Shown here: piece by piece, positions 61,401 through 62,599 of the stretch
How positions within the stretch are numbered: the stretch's first letter is position 1
Layout: the number at the start of each line of letters is the position of its first letter
Source: Periplaneta americana
Lineage: Eukaryota; Arthropoda; Insecta; Blattodea; Blattidae
DNA length: 64,000 nucleotides
NCBI RefSeq assembly: GCF_040183065.1
Contig: NC_091119.1
Span: forward strand, 107,907,763 to 107,971,762
Direction of reading: 5' to 3'
Made by a program: the position numbers and the translations under genes
Notes under the pieces: generated by a model
The model's input: the letters and a program-made list of their open reading frames with translations, nothing else
The model's database searches: none
Told to the model about the DNA's origin: nothing

Positions 61401-62514
61401 TTAGATTGTCATAATTAACAACTCACATTCAGTCAAATGCTTCATCCCACCTTTTTCTCTCCATAGTGAACTTGCATTTGTTGCTTTTCCTCTTGTGTGA
61501 GGTTCAAGAGATGTTCTTTGTGGCCAGTGTTTTTGTTCCCAATAAATGCTTCTTGTTCTGCAGTTTCATTCACAGAGGAAATATGGAAACTTAGTATACC
61601 CAGCTTGCTGACCAAGAAGCATGCACAACTCTCTCAGATCTCCACAGATCATCCAGTTATAATCTTCATATTTTATCTTTGTAAGAACCAGTTCAAGATT
61701 CTCATAAGTTTCTTTATGGTCTACCAAGTGACCAAGAGGTAAAAAAGCCTACTTGTTGTCATTGTGCAAAAGCACTGATTACTGCCTTCAGATTTCTTTT
61801 AGAGGAATTGATAAAAGTTTCCATTCATCCACTTCATACTGAACATTAAAGTTTTGTATCAAACCAAGATTATCACTGCGGTATACTAAGGCACCCTCTT
61901 ATGAAAAATAGGAAGTAAATTCCTCTTCTCTACTCCTGTAACAATCAAGAAATGCTCTTGATGTCACCAAATTCATTTCTTTTATTCTGGAGCATAAGAG
62001 CTTAGCTTGGGTAATCCTAAATCTCTTATTAAATCATTGATTTCTGGCTTCAGTACACAAAAATACATAAAGGACAATTAAAACTTCTTAAAAAGTTTTT
62101 TCATCGCAGGCCTGTATAATCTATGAAATACATCGAGTTGGCACTGGTGTATGAGTGAGTACTGAAGTGTGACACAATACGTAATGATAAGAGCAATAAC
62201 TAGTATGACCATCTTTACAAAGAACATTAATCATAAACATAGGATGATGCATACCCGAGATTACTGGACAGTTGTTGAAATACTTTGTAAACACTTGTGT
62301 CTCGATGGTAGCTGACATGAGGATGAGGCGCAGAGATCGGAATTTGGCCAGTGAGTCCCGCAGCGCAATGAGCAGGAAGTCAGAGAAGCGGCTGCGCTCA
62401 TGCACCTCGTCCACCAAGATGTGAGTCACAGTGGCCAGAGTAGAGTCACCTCCCATTAGAGTGCGTAGCAATACACCATCAGTACAGTATGTAAGAACTG
62501 TCTTGGGAGACACC
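4280..62514 (-). CDS. YTHDC2: YTHDC2 ortholog, 20 exons visible, 5' end outside the window
   Basis: m6A-reader DExH-box RNA helicase (3'-5' helicase with inserted ankyrin repeats and a YTH domain). In animals this protein works with partners such as MEIOC to remodel germ-line transcripts; that role is family knowledge. Numbering the split first codon as residue 1, I see motif II DEVH (36-39), motif III SAT (68-70), the ankyrin insert (about 216-275), motif V STNIAET (397-403), motif [10 protein letters not shown] (445-452), HA2-like (about 485-615) and OB-like (about 706-860) regions, a YTH domain (about 993-1130) and a Gly/Tyr-rich tail to 1194. All 20 exons have AG/GT borders and close one frame without a stop. 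The human protein is about 1430 aa, so roughly 280-300 N-terminal residues (R3H, motif I) lie beyond position 64000. Exons total 3.6 kb over 58 kb; introns are packed with mobile elements. Confidence 0.96.
4960..5612 (-). mobile_element. 5'-truncated copy of the (GTAA)n endonuclease-RT LINE
   Basis: The minus strand codes VLRKIF...[28 protein letters not shown] and [16 protein letters not shown], the C-terminus of the LINE seen complete at 29963-33184. The upstream part (5400-5612) carries small deletions against that copy, including about 25 bp after GAGGTGGAAAA. It ends at a GTAA-like tail near 4960. Confidence 0.88.
5645..6120 (+). mobile_element. Internally deleted mariner-like element
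   Basis: The first half (5690-5800) reads like the N-terminal HTH of GVQW3-type mariner transposases ([17 protein letters not shown]). It jumps directly to the C-terminus ([14 protein letters not shown], then [20 protein letters not shown] at about 6010-6080). The DDE core between them is missing. Confidence 0.72.
6390..6703 (-). mobile_element. tRNA-derived SINE, family C
   Basis: The minus strand begins at 6703 with a tRNA-like head (A box GTGATCTAGTGG, B box AGATTCGATGCC). It ends at a poly(T) run on + (poly(A) tail) near 6380. Truncated relatives lie at 6930-6975 and 56565-56685. Confidence 0.78.
7447..7820 (+). mobile_element. LINE C-terminal ORF remnant with frameshift
   Basis: Two overlapping frames (7447-7641 and 7638-7820) together resemble the domain after RT in an insect LINE family: [14 protein letters not shown], then [18 protein letters not shown], then [13 protein letters not shown]. 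The switch between frames near 7640 marks a frameshift. The family name is not certain. Confidence 0.65.
8520..8774 (-). CDS. YTHDC2: YTHDC2 exon w19: core of the YTH domain
   Basis: Reads [19 protein letters not shown], then [19 protein letters not shown] and [19 protein letters not shown]. The [12 protein letters not shown] strand and the Trp of VEWIK (residue 1084, second cage tryptophan) are diagnostic. The third cage position appears to be Ile (residue 1090, in ANIPF) where I recall Leu in human YTHDC2. Acceptor gttatag; donor CAG|gtaaat. Confidence 0.96.
8990..9519 (-). mobile_element. 5'-truncated LINE copy with 14-bp target duplication
   Basis: Same family as 29963-33184. The minus frame is intact for about 175 codons from [20 protein letters not shown] to the C-terminal AAMNLRVP. 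The insertion is flanked by ATTTATTTCTGTTA at 8976-8989 and exactly again at 9520-9533, which fixes both ends. The (GTAA)n tail is at the left edge. Confidence 0.95.
9705..9869 (-). mobile_element. tRNA-derived SINE-like segment
   Basis: The minus strand opens with TGAGTTGGCTCAGATGGTAA (A-box-like) and CCGGTTCAAATTCC (B-box-like), followed by a GTTTTTCATGGTTTCC body typical of insect tRNA SINEs. Confidence 0.6.
10230..11100. other. Intronic, nothing recognised
   Basis: A+T-rich intron sequence. A short inverted repeat (TTGGTATTAAGTA near 10925 and its complement near 11016) could be the core of a small MITE, but no target duplication is visible. Confidence 0.4.
11103..11362 (-). CDS. YTHDC2: YTHDC2 exon w18: Ser/Pro linker and start of the YTH domain
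   Basis: The first half is Ser/Gly/Pro-rich ([24 protein letters not shown]). The second half begins the YTH fold: [18 protein letters not shown] then [18 protein letters not shown]. Trp in GAWAF (residue 1015) aligns with the first tryptophan of the m6A-binding aromatic cage. Acceptor cagttgcag; donor AAG|gtgaga. Confidence 0.95.
12107..12154. repeat. (ATT)n microsatellite
   Basis: About 16 uninterrupted ATT units. Confidence 0.95.
12355..12600 (-). mobile_element. tRNA-derived SINE, family D
   Basis: Shares with 36073-36312 the + strand landmarks GGTTATTTAGCGTC, GCCATAGATTACCTG and AATCAGCCCAAG. The tRNA-like head lies at the right on the minus strand. A truncated relative is at 33705-33815. 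Confidence 0.75.
13180..14190 (-). mobile_element. LINE ORF1-like remnant
   Basis: Minus-strand frames read [20 protein letters not shown] and [19 protein letters not shown] (13616-13876), then [20 protein letters not shown] (13182-13457). These resemble the ORF1/gag-like protein of insect LINEs: a coiled-coil region upstream, an RRM-like segment, then a basic linker. Several frameshifts separate the pieces. A poly(C) run on + at 13226-13244 interrupts it. Confidence 0.6.
14206..14232. repeat. (GA)n microsatellite
   Basis: Simple GA tract with one interruption. Confidence 0.9.
14825..15887 (+). mobile_element. 5'-truncated Jockey/CR1-like LINE with (TCTA)n tail
   Basis: Begins near the RT active site ([12 protein letters not shown]), continues [14 protein letters not shown] and [10 protein letters not shown]. 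An open C-terminal frame at 15221-15679 reads [31 protein letters not shown] and [20 protein letters not shown]. Frameshifts lie near 14940 and 15150, and a poly(A) run sits at about 15340. It ends AATAAA(TCTA)n, a microsatellite tail typical of some LINEs. Confidence 0.88.
15934..16062 (-). CDS. YTHDC2: YTHDC2 exon w17: variable linker, symmetric exon
   Basis: A 129-bp exon between acceptor tttatcag and donor gtacgtg. The frame is fixed by its neighbours and is open, reading [18 protein letters not shown] and [13 protein letters not shown]. There is no strong conservation, as expected of the linker before the YTH domain. It enters and leaves in the same phase (1/1), so skipping would keep the frame. 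Borders rest on splice sites and frame closure rather than homology. Confidence 0.78.
16937..17330. repeat. Diverged tandem duplication, about 199-bp unit
   Basis: Two head-to-tail copies start at 16937 and 17136. Both contain GTGGTTTGTGCA, AACATCGG/GACATCGG with TTTTGTGATA, and GTATGTATACTGCACATCTA. The copies differ at many sites, so the duplication is old. Confidence 0.8.
17394..17660. mobile_element. MITE with 34-bp terminal inverted repeats
   Basis: The left arm 17394-17427 (CGCCTGAATGCAAGAACTAG core) and right arm 17627-17660 are reverse complements with two or three mismatches. Total 267 bp; no coding capacity. Confidence 0.82.
18131..18196. repeat. (ATT)n microsatellite
   Basis: About 21 ATT units. 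Confidence 0.95.
18439..18565 (-). CDS. YTHDC2: YTHDC2 exon w16: end of the helicase module
   Basis: Reads [20 protein letters not shown] then [19 protein letters not shown]. The [15 protein letters not shown] string is nearly invariant in the family and marks the end of the helicase half before the variable linker. Acceptor tatatgtag; donor gtgagtt at 18438. Leaves one base (G). Confidence 0.95.
18690..19075 (+). mobile_element. Decayed DDE-superfamily transposase fragment
   Basis: Frames read [13 protein letters not shown], then a degraded pre-catalytic segment, then YLDLLT followed by [20 protein letters not shown] remnants. This is the spacing and flavour of the insect DDE_3 (IS630/Tc1-mariner-like) endonuclease C-terminus. 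Many stops and frameshifts. Confidence 0.55.
19831..20030 (+). repeat. 100-bp tandem duplication
   Basis: GGAGTATTGGAGCGGCCTTC starts at 19831 and again at 19931, exactly 100 bp apart. The units share AAAAGACTT, ACGACAATGGACAGCGC and ACTACAAAGCTTCCGTCC. Both are open in one frame (NGQR..IK(V/I)I(K/E)TTKLPS), but I do not recognise a protein. Confidence 0.85.
20972..21787. mobile_element. Large foldback (long inverted repeat) element
   Basis: A terminal module A (about 90 bp, 20,995-21,090, containing CGAGGATGTTCATCTTCCTC) is followed by B (about 245 bp), then an inverted A (21,338-21,435), then inverted B, then inverted A again (to 21,787). The two halves are reverse complements with scattered differences. 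TGTTATTTATTTG occurs at 20959-20971 and 21788-21800, a putative 13-bp target duplication. No transposase. Confidence 0.82.
22326..22531 (-). CDS. YTHDC2: YTHDC2 exon w15: OB-like fold, last part
   Basis: Starts [18 protein letters not shown], an acidic linker, then [20 protein letters not shown] and [20 protein letters not shown]. Acceptor gtgttgcag; donor CAG|gtaggt. Residues EWVVF and QLRQKW are family landmarks. Confidence 0.95.
23405..23515 (+). CDS. hAT transposase, exon 1 (BED-like zinc finger, first half)
   Basis: Opens with ATG (ATAATGCCG context) and reads 37 residues to FCKICSKQ, where the donor gtatgt follows. Cys31 and Cys34 are the first pair of a CX2CX14HX5H finger that exon 2 completes. 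The intron is 23516-23770. Confidence 0.85.
23771..25141 (+). CDS. hAT transposase, exon 2 (catalytic and dimerisation regions)
   Basis: After acceptor tttttag it continues [12 protein letters not shown], supplying the finger's His49 and His55, to a total of 493 residues with no internal stop. It moves the element by cut-and-paste. Visible hAT features: a first acidic site in WVSVDETSD (Asp about 153), CTDAASYM (Asp about 222), [17 protein letters not shown], and the C-terminal dimerisation block [20 protein letters not shown]. The catalytic Glu cannot be assigned by eye. The intact frame plus intact ends suggests recent activity. The exact subfamily is not certain. Confidence 0.92.
   Translation: MSQEKKCHLKQHVQGAAHKAKAQQKNHLQQTLLTQPTSPNLSSNFYADLTRAFVAANIPWNAIENPVLRQFLQKYCKQNIPSESTLRKNYLDRIYNETLASIREGIGDSYIWVSVDETSDPMNKYIANMVVGKLSPDGPSIPHLVCVKELSKVNSQAIAYFVNKGLKSLYSGNIDDSKVLLFCTDAASYMVAAAPLLKTFYPNLTHVTCLAHGLHRVSETIRNEFPLVNSFISNTKKCFCKAPSRISIFRENFPDIPLPPQPVVTRWGTWIQSVVYYSKYFKEVVTVIDKLPETDSAACVKALKDCLNDSRVKNDIAYITSNFSFIPASIEQLEREKQSLCSQIAIVKEAQVNIHSALGETGKKVKNKWDNVLNKNVGFSLLEKVSRVISGESVNVPVSIDVSIVPSLKFAPLTSVSVERSFSAFKMILSDKRQRLTVENLEKILVVYSADNYNKV
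25645..25895 (-). CDS. YTHDC2: YTHDC2 exon w14: OB-like fold, first part
   Basis: Reads [12 protein letters not shown], then [18 protein letters not shown] and [20 protein letters not shown], the OB-fold strands that follow the HA2 region in DEAH helicases (WLVYEEM matches the W(I/L)VYxE signature). Acceptor actgttacag; donor gtaagttg at 25644. The next intron holds the complete hAT element. Confidence 0.95.
26125..26560 (-). mobile_element. mariner transposase C-terminal remnant
   Basis: The minus strand reads [17 protein letters not shown], then [19 protein letters not shown] and IKGAYIEK near 26230, the canonical C-terminal half of mariner transposases. The second catalytic Asp (LLDDNARPH) and the SPDLxPSD motif are visible. 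There are in-frame stops, and the N-terminal half and left TIR are not evident. Confidence 0.88.
26600..27490. other. Intronic, nothing recognised
   Basis: A+T-rich sequence between the mariner remnant and exon w13; only short chance ORFs. Confidence 0.4.
27494..27765 (-). CDS. YTHDC2: YTHDC2 exon w13: pre-OB region
   Basis: Reads [39 protein letters not shown], then [16 protein letters not shown] and [13 protein letters not shown]. This is one of the most conserved blocks of the family. Acceptor gctctag precedes 27765; donor gtgagtgtg at 27493. Enters in phase 0 and leaves CA, completed as Gln. Confidence 0.96.
28052..28369 (+). mobile_element. tRNA-derived SINE, family E, with 12-bp target duplication
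   Basis: B box GGTTCGAGTCC with body TCATGGGG...TTTTCTCATGAAATTTC, ending GCGCCACGGATTATTTT(ATT)n. ATGATACTGACT flanks it at 28040-28051 and 28370-28381. The A box is missing, so this copy is slightly 5'-truncated. A poly(G) run lies at about 28215. Confidence 0.9.
28499..29323. mobile_element. pogo-like TIR element, 825 bp
   Basis: The ends are CAGTAAAAACTGTTCAA at 28499 and the reverse complement of CAGTGAAACCTGTTCAA at 29323 (15 of 17 match). TA flanks at 28497-28498 and 29324-29325. An interior ORF at 28593-28949 (118 aa) is not recognisable. Confidence 0.68.
30111..32801 (+). CDS. LINE polyprotein: endonuclease plus reverse transcriptase (frameshifted)
   Basis: An 896-codon frame. The endonuclease-exonuclease-phosphatase domain spans about residues 40-280, with the GDFNAKVG and SDH catalytic signatures. 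RT spans about 520-790, with YADDVNML at about 748. It nicks target DNA and primes reverse transcription. The start is not reliable: a related frame upstream (29945-30142, [12 protein letters not shown]) shows that the original ORF began further 5' and shifted near 30140. The C-terminal domain is thrown out of frame by a one-base deletion between 32780 and 32781. Confidence 0.92.
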   Translation: MGEGLTTHHRKKQLVTYPYNKPRNRTDSLARPQQRNKDLRFGTWNVTSLYRTGGVTLVAKELARYRIDFVGVQEVRLDGNGTSQIGDYLLYYGEGNNNHQLGTGFFVHKRIKSAVKKVEFISDRLSYLVLKGRWCDIIVINAHTPTEEKDDHIKNSFYEELEHTFDQFPRYHMKILLGDFNAKVGREDIFRPTIGKESLHAISSDNGVRLVNFATSKNLIVKSTTFPHKDIHKYTWTSPDGLTHNQIDHILIDKRRHTSIVDIRTFRGADCNSDHYLVIGELRERLSVAKRVEQQVNITKFNILKLKDEEAKQNYQVEISNRFATLESSDEVEKELDVNSVWENIRDSIKIAAEQSIGYYETKKKKPWFDEDCCMVVERRKQAKLKFLQDPVEEKRDNYFNERREASRTLRNKKRGYLKEKLNEVETNSKNKNIRDLYKGIKEFKNGYQPRVNVIKDENGDLLADSPSILNRWKNYSAQLLNVHRPNRNDRDEIEIQTAEPFIPEPTLSEVEIAIENLKKYKSPGIDQIPAELIQEGGSALYSEIYKLVLAIWEKEIVPEQWKESIIVPIFKKGDKTNCGNFRGISLLLTSYKILSNILLRRLTPYVDEIIGDHQCGFWRNRSTIDQIFCIRQIMERKWEYKGTVHQLFIDFKKAYDSVKREVLYDILIEFGIPKKLVRLIKMCLSETYSRVRIGQFLSDAFPIHCGLKQGDALSPLLFNFALEYAIRKVQDNRQGLELNGLHQLLVYADDVNMLGENTQTIRENTEILLEASRAIGLQVNPEKTKYMIMSRDQNIVRNGNIKIGDLSFEEVEKFKYLGATVTNINDTREEIKRRIHMGNACYYSVEKLLSSSLLSKNLKVRIYKTVILPVLLYGCETWTLTLREEHRFRCLRIRC
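32780..33157 (+). CDS. LINE polyprotein C-terminus, in the shifted frame
   Basis: Continues the LINE ORF after the frameshift: [32 protein letters not shown] and [18 protein letters not shown], ending AAMNLRVP and stop. The copy at 8990-9519 is continuous across the equivalent point, which shows the break is specific to this copy. Confidence 0.9.
   Translation: MFENKVLRKIFGAKRDEVTGEWRKLHNTELHALYSSPDIIRNIKSRRLRWAGHVVRMGESRNAYRVLVGRPEGKRPLGRPRRRWEDNIKMDLREVGYYDRDWINLAQDRDRWRAYVRAAMNLRVP
33705..33815 (-). mobile_element. SINE family D fragment
   Basis: Shares GTGATAGCAAGATGA..., TGCCATGAGATCACCTGACA and GGAAAAACCCAATCAAGTAA with the D copies at 12355 and 36073; head and tail are missing. Confidence 0.6.
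34010..34286 (-). mobile_element. LINE 3' end (RNase H-like tail) with 17-bp target duplication
   Basis: The minus strand reads [32 protein letters not shown], then [14 protein letters not shown] and stop: the RNase H-like C-terminus of an insect LINE with its cysteine pair. It ends with CATTAGAAAACAACAACAT. AACCTACTAGCATAATG flanks at 33993-34009 and 34287-34303. The right edge is 38 bp from the splice donor of exon w12. Confidence 0.92.
34342..34456 (-). CDS. YTHDC2: YTHDC2 exon w12: end of the HA2 region
   Basis: Reads [20 protein letters not shown] then [17 protein letters not shown], the conserved DPF...SDH(M/L)ALL block of DEAH helicases. Acceptor atcctgcag; donor gtaaat at 34341. A 277-bp LINE insertion with a 17-bp target duplication ends 38 bp into the downstream intron. 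Confidence 0.94.
34457..35400. other. Intronic, nothing recognised
   Basis: A+T-rich intron. An ORF at 34377-34877 begins antisense to exon w12 and has no recognisable product. Confidence 0.4.
35416..35490. repeat. Perfect 35-bp inverted repeat with 5-nt loop
   Basis: Left arm 35416-35450, loop TAAAG at 35451-35455, right arm 35456-35490; all 35 positions pair. The inner part of the stem is GGTAGTAGCTCCCTG. Confidence 0.97.
35417..35734 (+). mobile_element. Composite SINE-like element: perfect hairpin plus tRNA module
   Basis: Flanked by CATAAAACTGTTT at 35404-35416 and 35735-35747 (13-bp duplication). The left end is a perfect 35-bp hairpin. At the right is a tRNA-like segment with GGGGTAGCTCAGTCGGTAGA (A box) and GGGATCGATATC (B box), followed by AATTTTTCCTTGAAATGATT. 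The tRNA module lies at the far end from the hairpin, unusual for a tRNA-headed SINE. Confidence 0.83.
36073..36312 (-). mobile_element. tRNA-derived SINE, family D
   Basis: On the minus strand the head has CTGGTCTGAAGTTGCACTCG... with B box GGGTTCGATCTCC. The body on + has TTAACGACGCTGTATCAACT, GCCATAGATTACCTAGAATT and GGAAAACCTCGGAAAAAACC. Confidence 0.82.
36320..37130. other. Intronic, nothing firmly recognised
   Basis: Contains CAGTAAAACCTGATTTTAG at about 36601, which resembles a pogo-type end, but no matching opposite end was found. Confidence 0.4.
37137..37294 (-). CDS. YTHDC2: YTHDC2 exon w11: HA2 region
   Basis: Reads [19 protein letters not shown] then [10 protein letters not shown] and [12 protein letters not shown]...LAY, the ratchet-like helical domain. 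No simple ATG-based ORF covers it, but the frame is open from the acceptor gtaccag to the donor gtaatg. It leaves AG, completed by w12 as Arg. Confidence 0.94.
37605..37724 (-). CDS. YTHDC2: YTHDC2 exon w10: winged-helix start of the HA2 region
   Basis: Reads [20 protein letters not shown] and [16 protein letters not shown], the winged-helix and start of the helicase-associated domain in DEAH proteins. Acceptor gttggacag; donor AAG|gtgagc. Phase 0 at both ends. Confidence 0.95.
37936..38105 (-). mobile_element. SINE family B fragment
   Basis: Matches the + strand string TGCCTACCCACTTCACTTGC, then GGATAGATGGCAGGACTGTG and GTCGTGTACTAGGGTGAGTG found in the complete copy at 60568-61092; the 5' head is lost. 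Confidence 0.8.
38309..38391. repeat. (AT)n(GT)n compound microsatellite
   Basis: About 24 AT units followed directly by about 17 GT units. Confidence 0.97.
38400..39600. other. Intronic, nothing recognised
   Basis: A long A-rich run at about 38505, otherwise unremarkable A+T-rich intron. No ORF above about 80 codons, no tRNA-like motif. Confidence 0.4.
39608..39868. mobile_element. MITE-like element with about 33-bp terminal inverted repeats
   Basis: Left arm 39608-39640 (ACTAACTGGCTCCGCA inner end) and right arm 39834-39868 are reverse complements with few differences. The 193-bp interior is non-coding. Confidence 0.78.
39868..40068. repeat. Diverged direct repeat, about 110-bp period
   Basis: Two copies share CA(C)ACATT, TTTTTATCA/TTTTCATCC, ACAGA(T/G)(A/G)CTTCT and ATATATTAATTAGT followed by CATAAA. 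Confidence 0.65.
40088..40408 (+). mobile_element. tRNA-derived SINE, family E
   Basis: A box GTGGTCTAAGGCATG, B box GGTTCAGGTCC, then TCATGGGGAAGGAATTTTCT and the same body as 28052-28369 and 44863-45182, ending GGGCTGTTGCATCACGG. Confidence 0.85.
40654..40842 (-). CDS. YTHDC2: YTHDC2 exon w9: helicase motif VI
   Basis: Reads [20 protein letters not shown] with the QRxGRAGR arginine-finger motif (residues 445-452), then ICYHMFSS and [10 protein letters not shown], which enters the winged-helix part. Acceptor ttgttgcag; donor CAG|gtaact. 63 codons, phase 0. Confidence 0.96.
41345..41700 (-). mobile_element. DDE-superfamily transposase remnant
   Basis: The minus strand reads [20 protein letters not shown] then [18 protein letters not shown], matching the C-terminal TPLDFFLWGxxK...YxxxxxTxEEL pattern of DDE_3-type endonucleases. 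The upstream catalytic part is decayed; a poly(G) run on + sits at about 41680. Confidence 0.72.
41811..41945 (-). CDS. YTHDC2: YTHDC2 exon w8: helicase motif V
   Basis: Reads [17 protein letters not shown] then [17 protein letters not shown] and VIDCGKVKE, the classic DEAH motif V region. Acceptor tttttacag; donor GAG|gtgagt. The exon is 45 codons, in phase 0 at both ends. Confidence 0.96.
42882..43193 (+). mobile_element. Complete tRNA-derived SINE, family A, with 15-bp target duplication
   Basis: Begins GGTCTAGTGGTCAGAGCTTC (A box) with CCCGGGTTCGATTCCCGG (B box). The body contains GGTCTGGAATTTAGGTTAAG and it ends with a 13-A tail. ACTTTTAGGATTATT at 42867-42881 recurs at 43194-43208. Internal length 312 bp. 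Confidence 0.96.
43670..44110 (-). mobile_element. Tigger/pogo-like transposase N-terminal remnant
   Basis: The minus strand reads [20 protein letters not shown] and [12 protein letters not shown], a CENP-B/Psq-type helix-turn-helix. It is followed after stops by [14 protein letters not shown], the start of the second DNA-binding segment. Strongly decayed. Confidence 0.65.
44863..45182 (+). mobile_element. tRNA-derived SINE, family E
   Basis: A box GGTGGTCTAAGGCATCATGC, B box AGTTCGAGTCCTCACGG; ends GGGCTGTCGCACCACAGATT then poly(A). Confidence 0.88.
45225..45455 (-). mobile_element. tRNA-derived SINE, family D-like
   Basis: The minus head carries GTTAGCGCGTCTGACCTTGA (A-box side) and GGTTCGAATTCCGG (B box). 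The body on + retains GGTTATTTAGTGTCTG and GGAAAACCCCAGAAAAAACC, linking it to family D. Confidence 0.75.
45744..45933. mobile_element. Short MITE-like element
   Basis: Left end AGGGCCATATTCTTAGACATT and right end AATGTCTATGCATAGCACCCT are imperfect inverted repeats of about 20 bp around a 150-bp non-coding core. Confidence 0.5.
46216..46343 (-). CDS. YTHDC2: YTHDC2 exon w7: helicase motif IV region
   Basis: Reads [19 protein letters not shown] then YTLHSNMQ, the motif IV strand and the following HSxM turn of the RecA2 lobe. Acceptor tttattccag; donor CAG|gttaga. Enters by completing a Gly codon and leaves in phase 0. Confidence 0.95.
46344..47494. other. Intronic, nothing recognised
   Basis: A+T-rich intron between exons w6 and w7; only short chance ORFs. 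Confidence 0.4.
47506..47544 (+). mobile_element. 39-bp LINE 3'-end micro-insertion with 11-bp target duplication
   Basis: TGTCAAATGCCTGGCATTAG and AAAACAACAACA match the extreme 3' end of the LINE at 34010-34286 (opposite strand). ACATTATGACT flanks it at 47495-47505 and 47545-47555. It lies 14 bp beyond the donor edge of YTHDC2 exon w6. Confidence 0.88.
47570..47742 (-). CDS. YTHDC2: YTHDC2 exon w6: acidic linker into RecA2
   Basis: Reads [20 protein letters not shown] and [18 protein letters not shown], an acidic segment followed by the first helix of the second helicase lobe. Acceptor cttgtag; donor gtattg at 47569. A 39-bp LINE fragment with its target duplication lies 14 bp into the downstream intron. 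Confidence 0.94.
48451..48632 (-). CDS. YTHDC2: YTHDC2 exon w5: ankyrin repeats
   Basis: Codes the two ankyrin-like repeats inserted between the helicase lobes: [19 protein letters not shown] and [19 protein letters not shown], ending IELIEAY. This insertion distinguishes YTHDC2 from other DEAH helicases and is known in the human protein as an XRN1-binding platform (family knowledge). Acceptor tattccag; donor gtgagttg at 48450. It leaves two bases (AT) that w6 completes as Met. Confidence 0.95.
48640..50050. other. Intronic, nothing recognised
   Basis: The longest ORF here (49371-49775, + strand, 134 codons) starts with an ordinary ATG in A+T-rich sequence, has no family resemblance and overlaps ORFs in other frames. 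Confidence 0.4.
50060..50255 (+). mobile_element. tRNA-derived SINE
   Basis: CATGGTCGCTCAGTGCTGGA (A-box-like) and CCCAGGTTCAAATCCTGC (B box), then GGACAAGCCCGGGTCCAGGA. The body ends with a CGTCGTCGTCATCATCA tract. I did not find a clear target duplication. Confidence 0.78.
50461..50684. mobile_element. MITE with 28-bp terminal inverted repeats
   Basis: 50461-50488 (GGGCATCATGCCAGAAGGGC start) and 50657-50684 are reverse complements at 27 of 28 positions. It lies in the intron just downstream of exon w4, about 190 bp from its donor. Confidence 0.85.
50875..51024 (-). CDS. YTHDC2: YTHDC2 exon w4: pre-ankyrin helical segment
   Basis: Reads [17 protein letters not shown]...[15 protein letters not shown], which matches the family segment just before the ankyrin repeats. 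The donor is CAG|gtattg. The acceptor holds two in-phase AGs three bases apart (exon start 51024 or 51021), so a NAGNAG choice could add or drop one Gln without changing the frame. Confidence 0.93.
51420..52380. other. Probable old repeat, unclassified
   Basis: Non-coding sequence with features common in dispersed repeats (TTCATATAAATCGGTTCACC at about 52230 and ACTTCATACAAACACACAAA at about 51780), but no ORF, TIR or tRNA-like head was found. Confidence 0.3.
52385..52494. repeat. (GATA)n/(GA)n/poly(G) compound simple repeat
   Basis: A tract moving from TAGATAGAGATAGAGA through GAGAGG units to long GA and G runs. Confidence 0.95.
52903..53080 (-). CDS. YTHDC2: YTHDC2 exon w3: basic/charged linker before the ankyrin insert
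   Basis: Codes a Lys/Glu-rich linker ([19 protein letters not shown]) followed by a Ser/Glu/Arg-rich stretch ending GQQNE. This is the poorly conserved segment between the first RecA lobe and the ankyrin repeats. Acceptor ttttgttttcag precedes 53080; donor gtaccc starts at 52902. It leaves in phase 0. A solo LTR begins only 56 bp upstream of the first exon base. Confidence 0.88.
53137..53940 (+). mobile_element. Solo LTR, 804 bp (Gypsy-type features)
   Basis: Begins TGGGAC and ends GTCACA (TG...CA with imperfect inverted ends), flanked by ATAC at 53133-53136 and 53941-53944, a 4-bp duplication. It is markedly G+C-richer than the introns in its first half. A TATA-like AATAAATAG at about 53403 is followed by CCCGAGTGAGCTGCACAGCC, a plausible transcription start. 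Poly(A)-like GTGAATAAAAGC and GAAATAAAAGTC lie near the end. No internal coding region remains, so it likely arose by LTR-LTR recombination. Confidence 0.8.
54186..54700 (+). mobile_element. mariner-like N-terminal remnant
   Basis: Starts with a TIR-like CGAGGTGTGTCCAGAAACTA. Decayed frames then retain [15 protein letters not shown] and related HTH/linker pieces (compare GRPSLxxDDL of mariner). No DDE core. Confidence 0.5.
55392..55446 (-). CDS. YTHDC2: YTHDC2 exon w2: 55-bp microexon, RecA1/RecA2 junction
   Basis: Short exon too small for a simple ORF scan. It reads [17 protein letters not shown], which matches the conserved stretch after motif III in this family. Acceptor ttttcag precedes 55446; donor gtgagta follows 55392. 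It completes the split Val from w1 and leaves two bases (CG) that pair with A from w3 to give Arg, so the frame check supports both borders. Confidence 0.93.
55791..56078 (-). mobile_element. Complete tRNA-derived SINE with 15-bp target duplication
   Basis: The minus strand begins GGCAGCCAGATAGCTCAGTT (A box GCTCAGTTGGTAGAG) with B box GGGTTCAATCCCGG. The body ends CATGGCATGTGAAGGGGATA then T/A-rich. TTTAAGATACATATA at 55776-55790 recurs with one change at 56079-56093. Confidence 0.93.
56565..56685 (-). mobile_element. SINE family C fragment
   Basis: Shares CCTAATGGTGGATACTTGAC-type sequence, CATATGAAGCCAG, ACCAATTTACCAACAG and ATAGGAGGCTGGT with 6390-6703; the head is missing. Confidence 0.75.
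57044..57490 (+). CDS. Unrecognised ORF, 148 codons, likely element-derived
   Basis: Lys/Thr-rich product ([20 protein letters not shown] start; [34 protein letters not shown] end). In the next frame the sequence stays open for about 50 more codons ([20 protein letters not shown]), which suggests a single longer ORF broken by a frameshift near 57470. I do not recognise a family. A segment just upstream (56690-56800) has TCCCGATTTTTCCGGGACAG and its inverse, a possible transposon end. Confidence 0.3.
   Translation: MHFHMTRTTRNLFLTNCRSKKTSTDRNKNYTNIGEANKSAIKFPTVSRKLEGTQMETKKQAIDEASAFLKKGQLDTSLKRIENYIHHHSSYRDKGQLNLGLILSPQTDKRSYKATAQSTDRHLLGKSKSLCREKVTIIIKKTTKDKGN
57820..57850. repeat. (GT)n microsatellite
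   Basis: TATGTATGTATG then about 12 GT units. Confidence 0.95.
58336..59132 (-). repeat. Tandem array of a 360-bp unit carrying a tRNA-like segment
   Basis: CACGTAAAGATTATTA starts at 58336, 58694 and 59055: two full units and a partial third. Each full unit carries, on the minus strand, a tRNA-like module (A side TGTAGCTTAATGGCGAGAGC, B box CTGGGTTCGATCCCC or a close variant). The + strand has TTGACATTTATATT and CAGTTGAGTGACTTGGTGG. The units differ at perhaps 10 percent of sites. Flanks 58068-58128 and 59208-59268 share AACCTT(T/C)TTGCTAC(C/T)AGTC. Confidence 0.88.
59297..59712. mobile_element. TIR element (MITE), 416 bp
   Basis: Left TATAGTCGCGACGCTGTTAT and right end GCGACGGGACTATA are imperfect inverted repeats over about 26 bp, bounded by TATA (TA-type insertion). 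The interior is G+C-richer than the surroundings and non-coding. Confidence 0.7.
59917..59967. repeat. A-rich tract with G interruptions
   Basis: Almost pure A with scattered G on the + strand; possibly an old poly(A) tail. Confidence 0.85.
60568..61092 (-). mobile_element. Complete tRNA-derived SINE, family B, with 14-bp target duplication
   Basis: The minus strand begins GTCCACCGAGTTAGCTCTGT (A box) with B box CCGGGTTCGATTCCCGATTC, and ends at left in a (CA)n tail (GT run on + at 60568-60582). ACAAACTAAAAAGT occurs at 60554-60567 and 61093-61106. At 525 bp it is the longest SINE here. Fragments are at 3641 and 37936. Confidence 0.95.
61435..62055 (-). mobile_element. Decayed ORF of an unclassified insect repeat protein
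   Basis: The minus strand, across frames, reads [18 protein letters not shown], then [17 protein letters not shown] and [13 protein letters not shown]. This resembles a protein found in many copies in invertebrate genomes (pattern W-[IV]-C-x-D-L ... GYTKxPCFLCxWDSR ... WPxRxxLxPG). I recognise the pattern but cannot name the element class. Stops and frameshifts throughout. Confidence 0.55.
62255..62514 (-). CDS. YTHDC2: YTHDC2 exon w1: helicase motifs Ib, II, III
   Basis: Codes residues 1-88 of the visible product. It carries [12 protein letters not shown] (motif Ib region), ILVDEVHER (motif II, DEVH box) and LILMSAT (motif III). The acceptor is ...gtgcag before 62514 and the donor gtatgc begins at 62254. 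The exon enters with one base of a split codon and leaves with one (G). It is the most upstream exon I can find; motif I (GxGKT) must lie in exons to the right of the window. Confidence 0.95.
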
Positions 62515-62599
62515 CTGCACAGATGGTAAGACATTAATAACAGAGAAACCGGTTTCACAGCTCAAGATAGTGAAAAACTGTAAAGTAATCCACTCAAAT

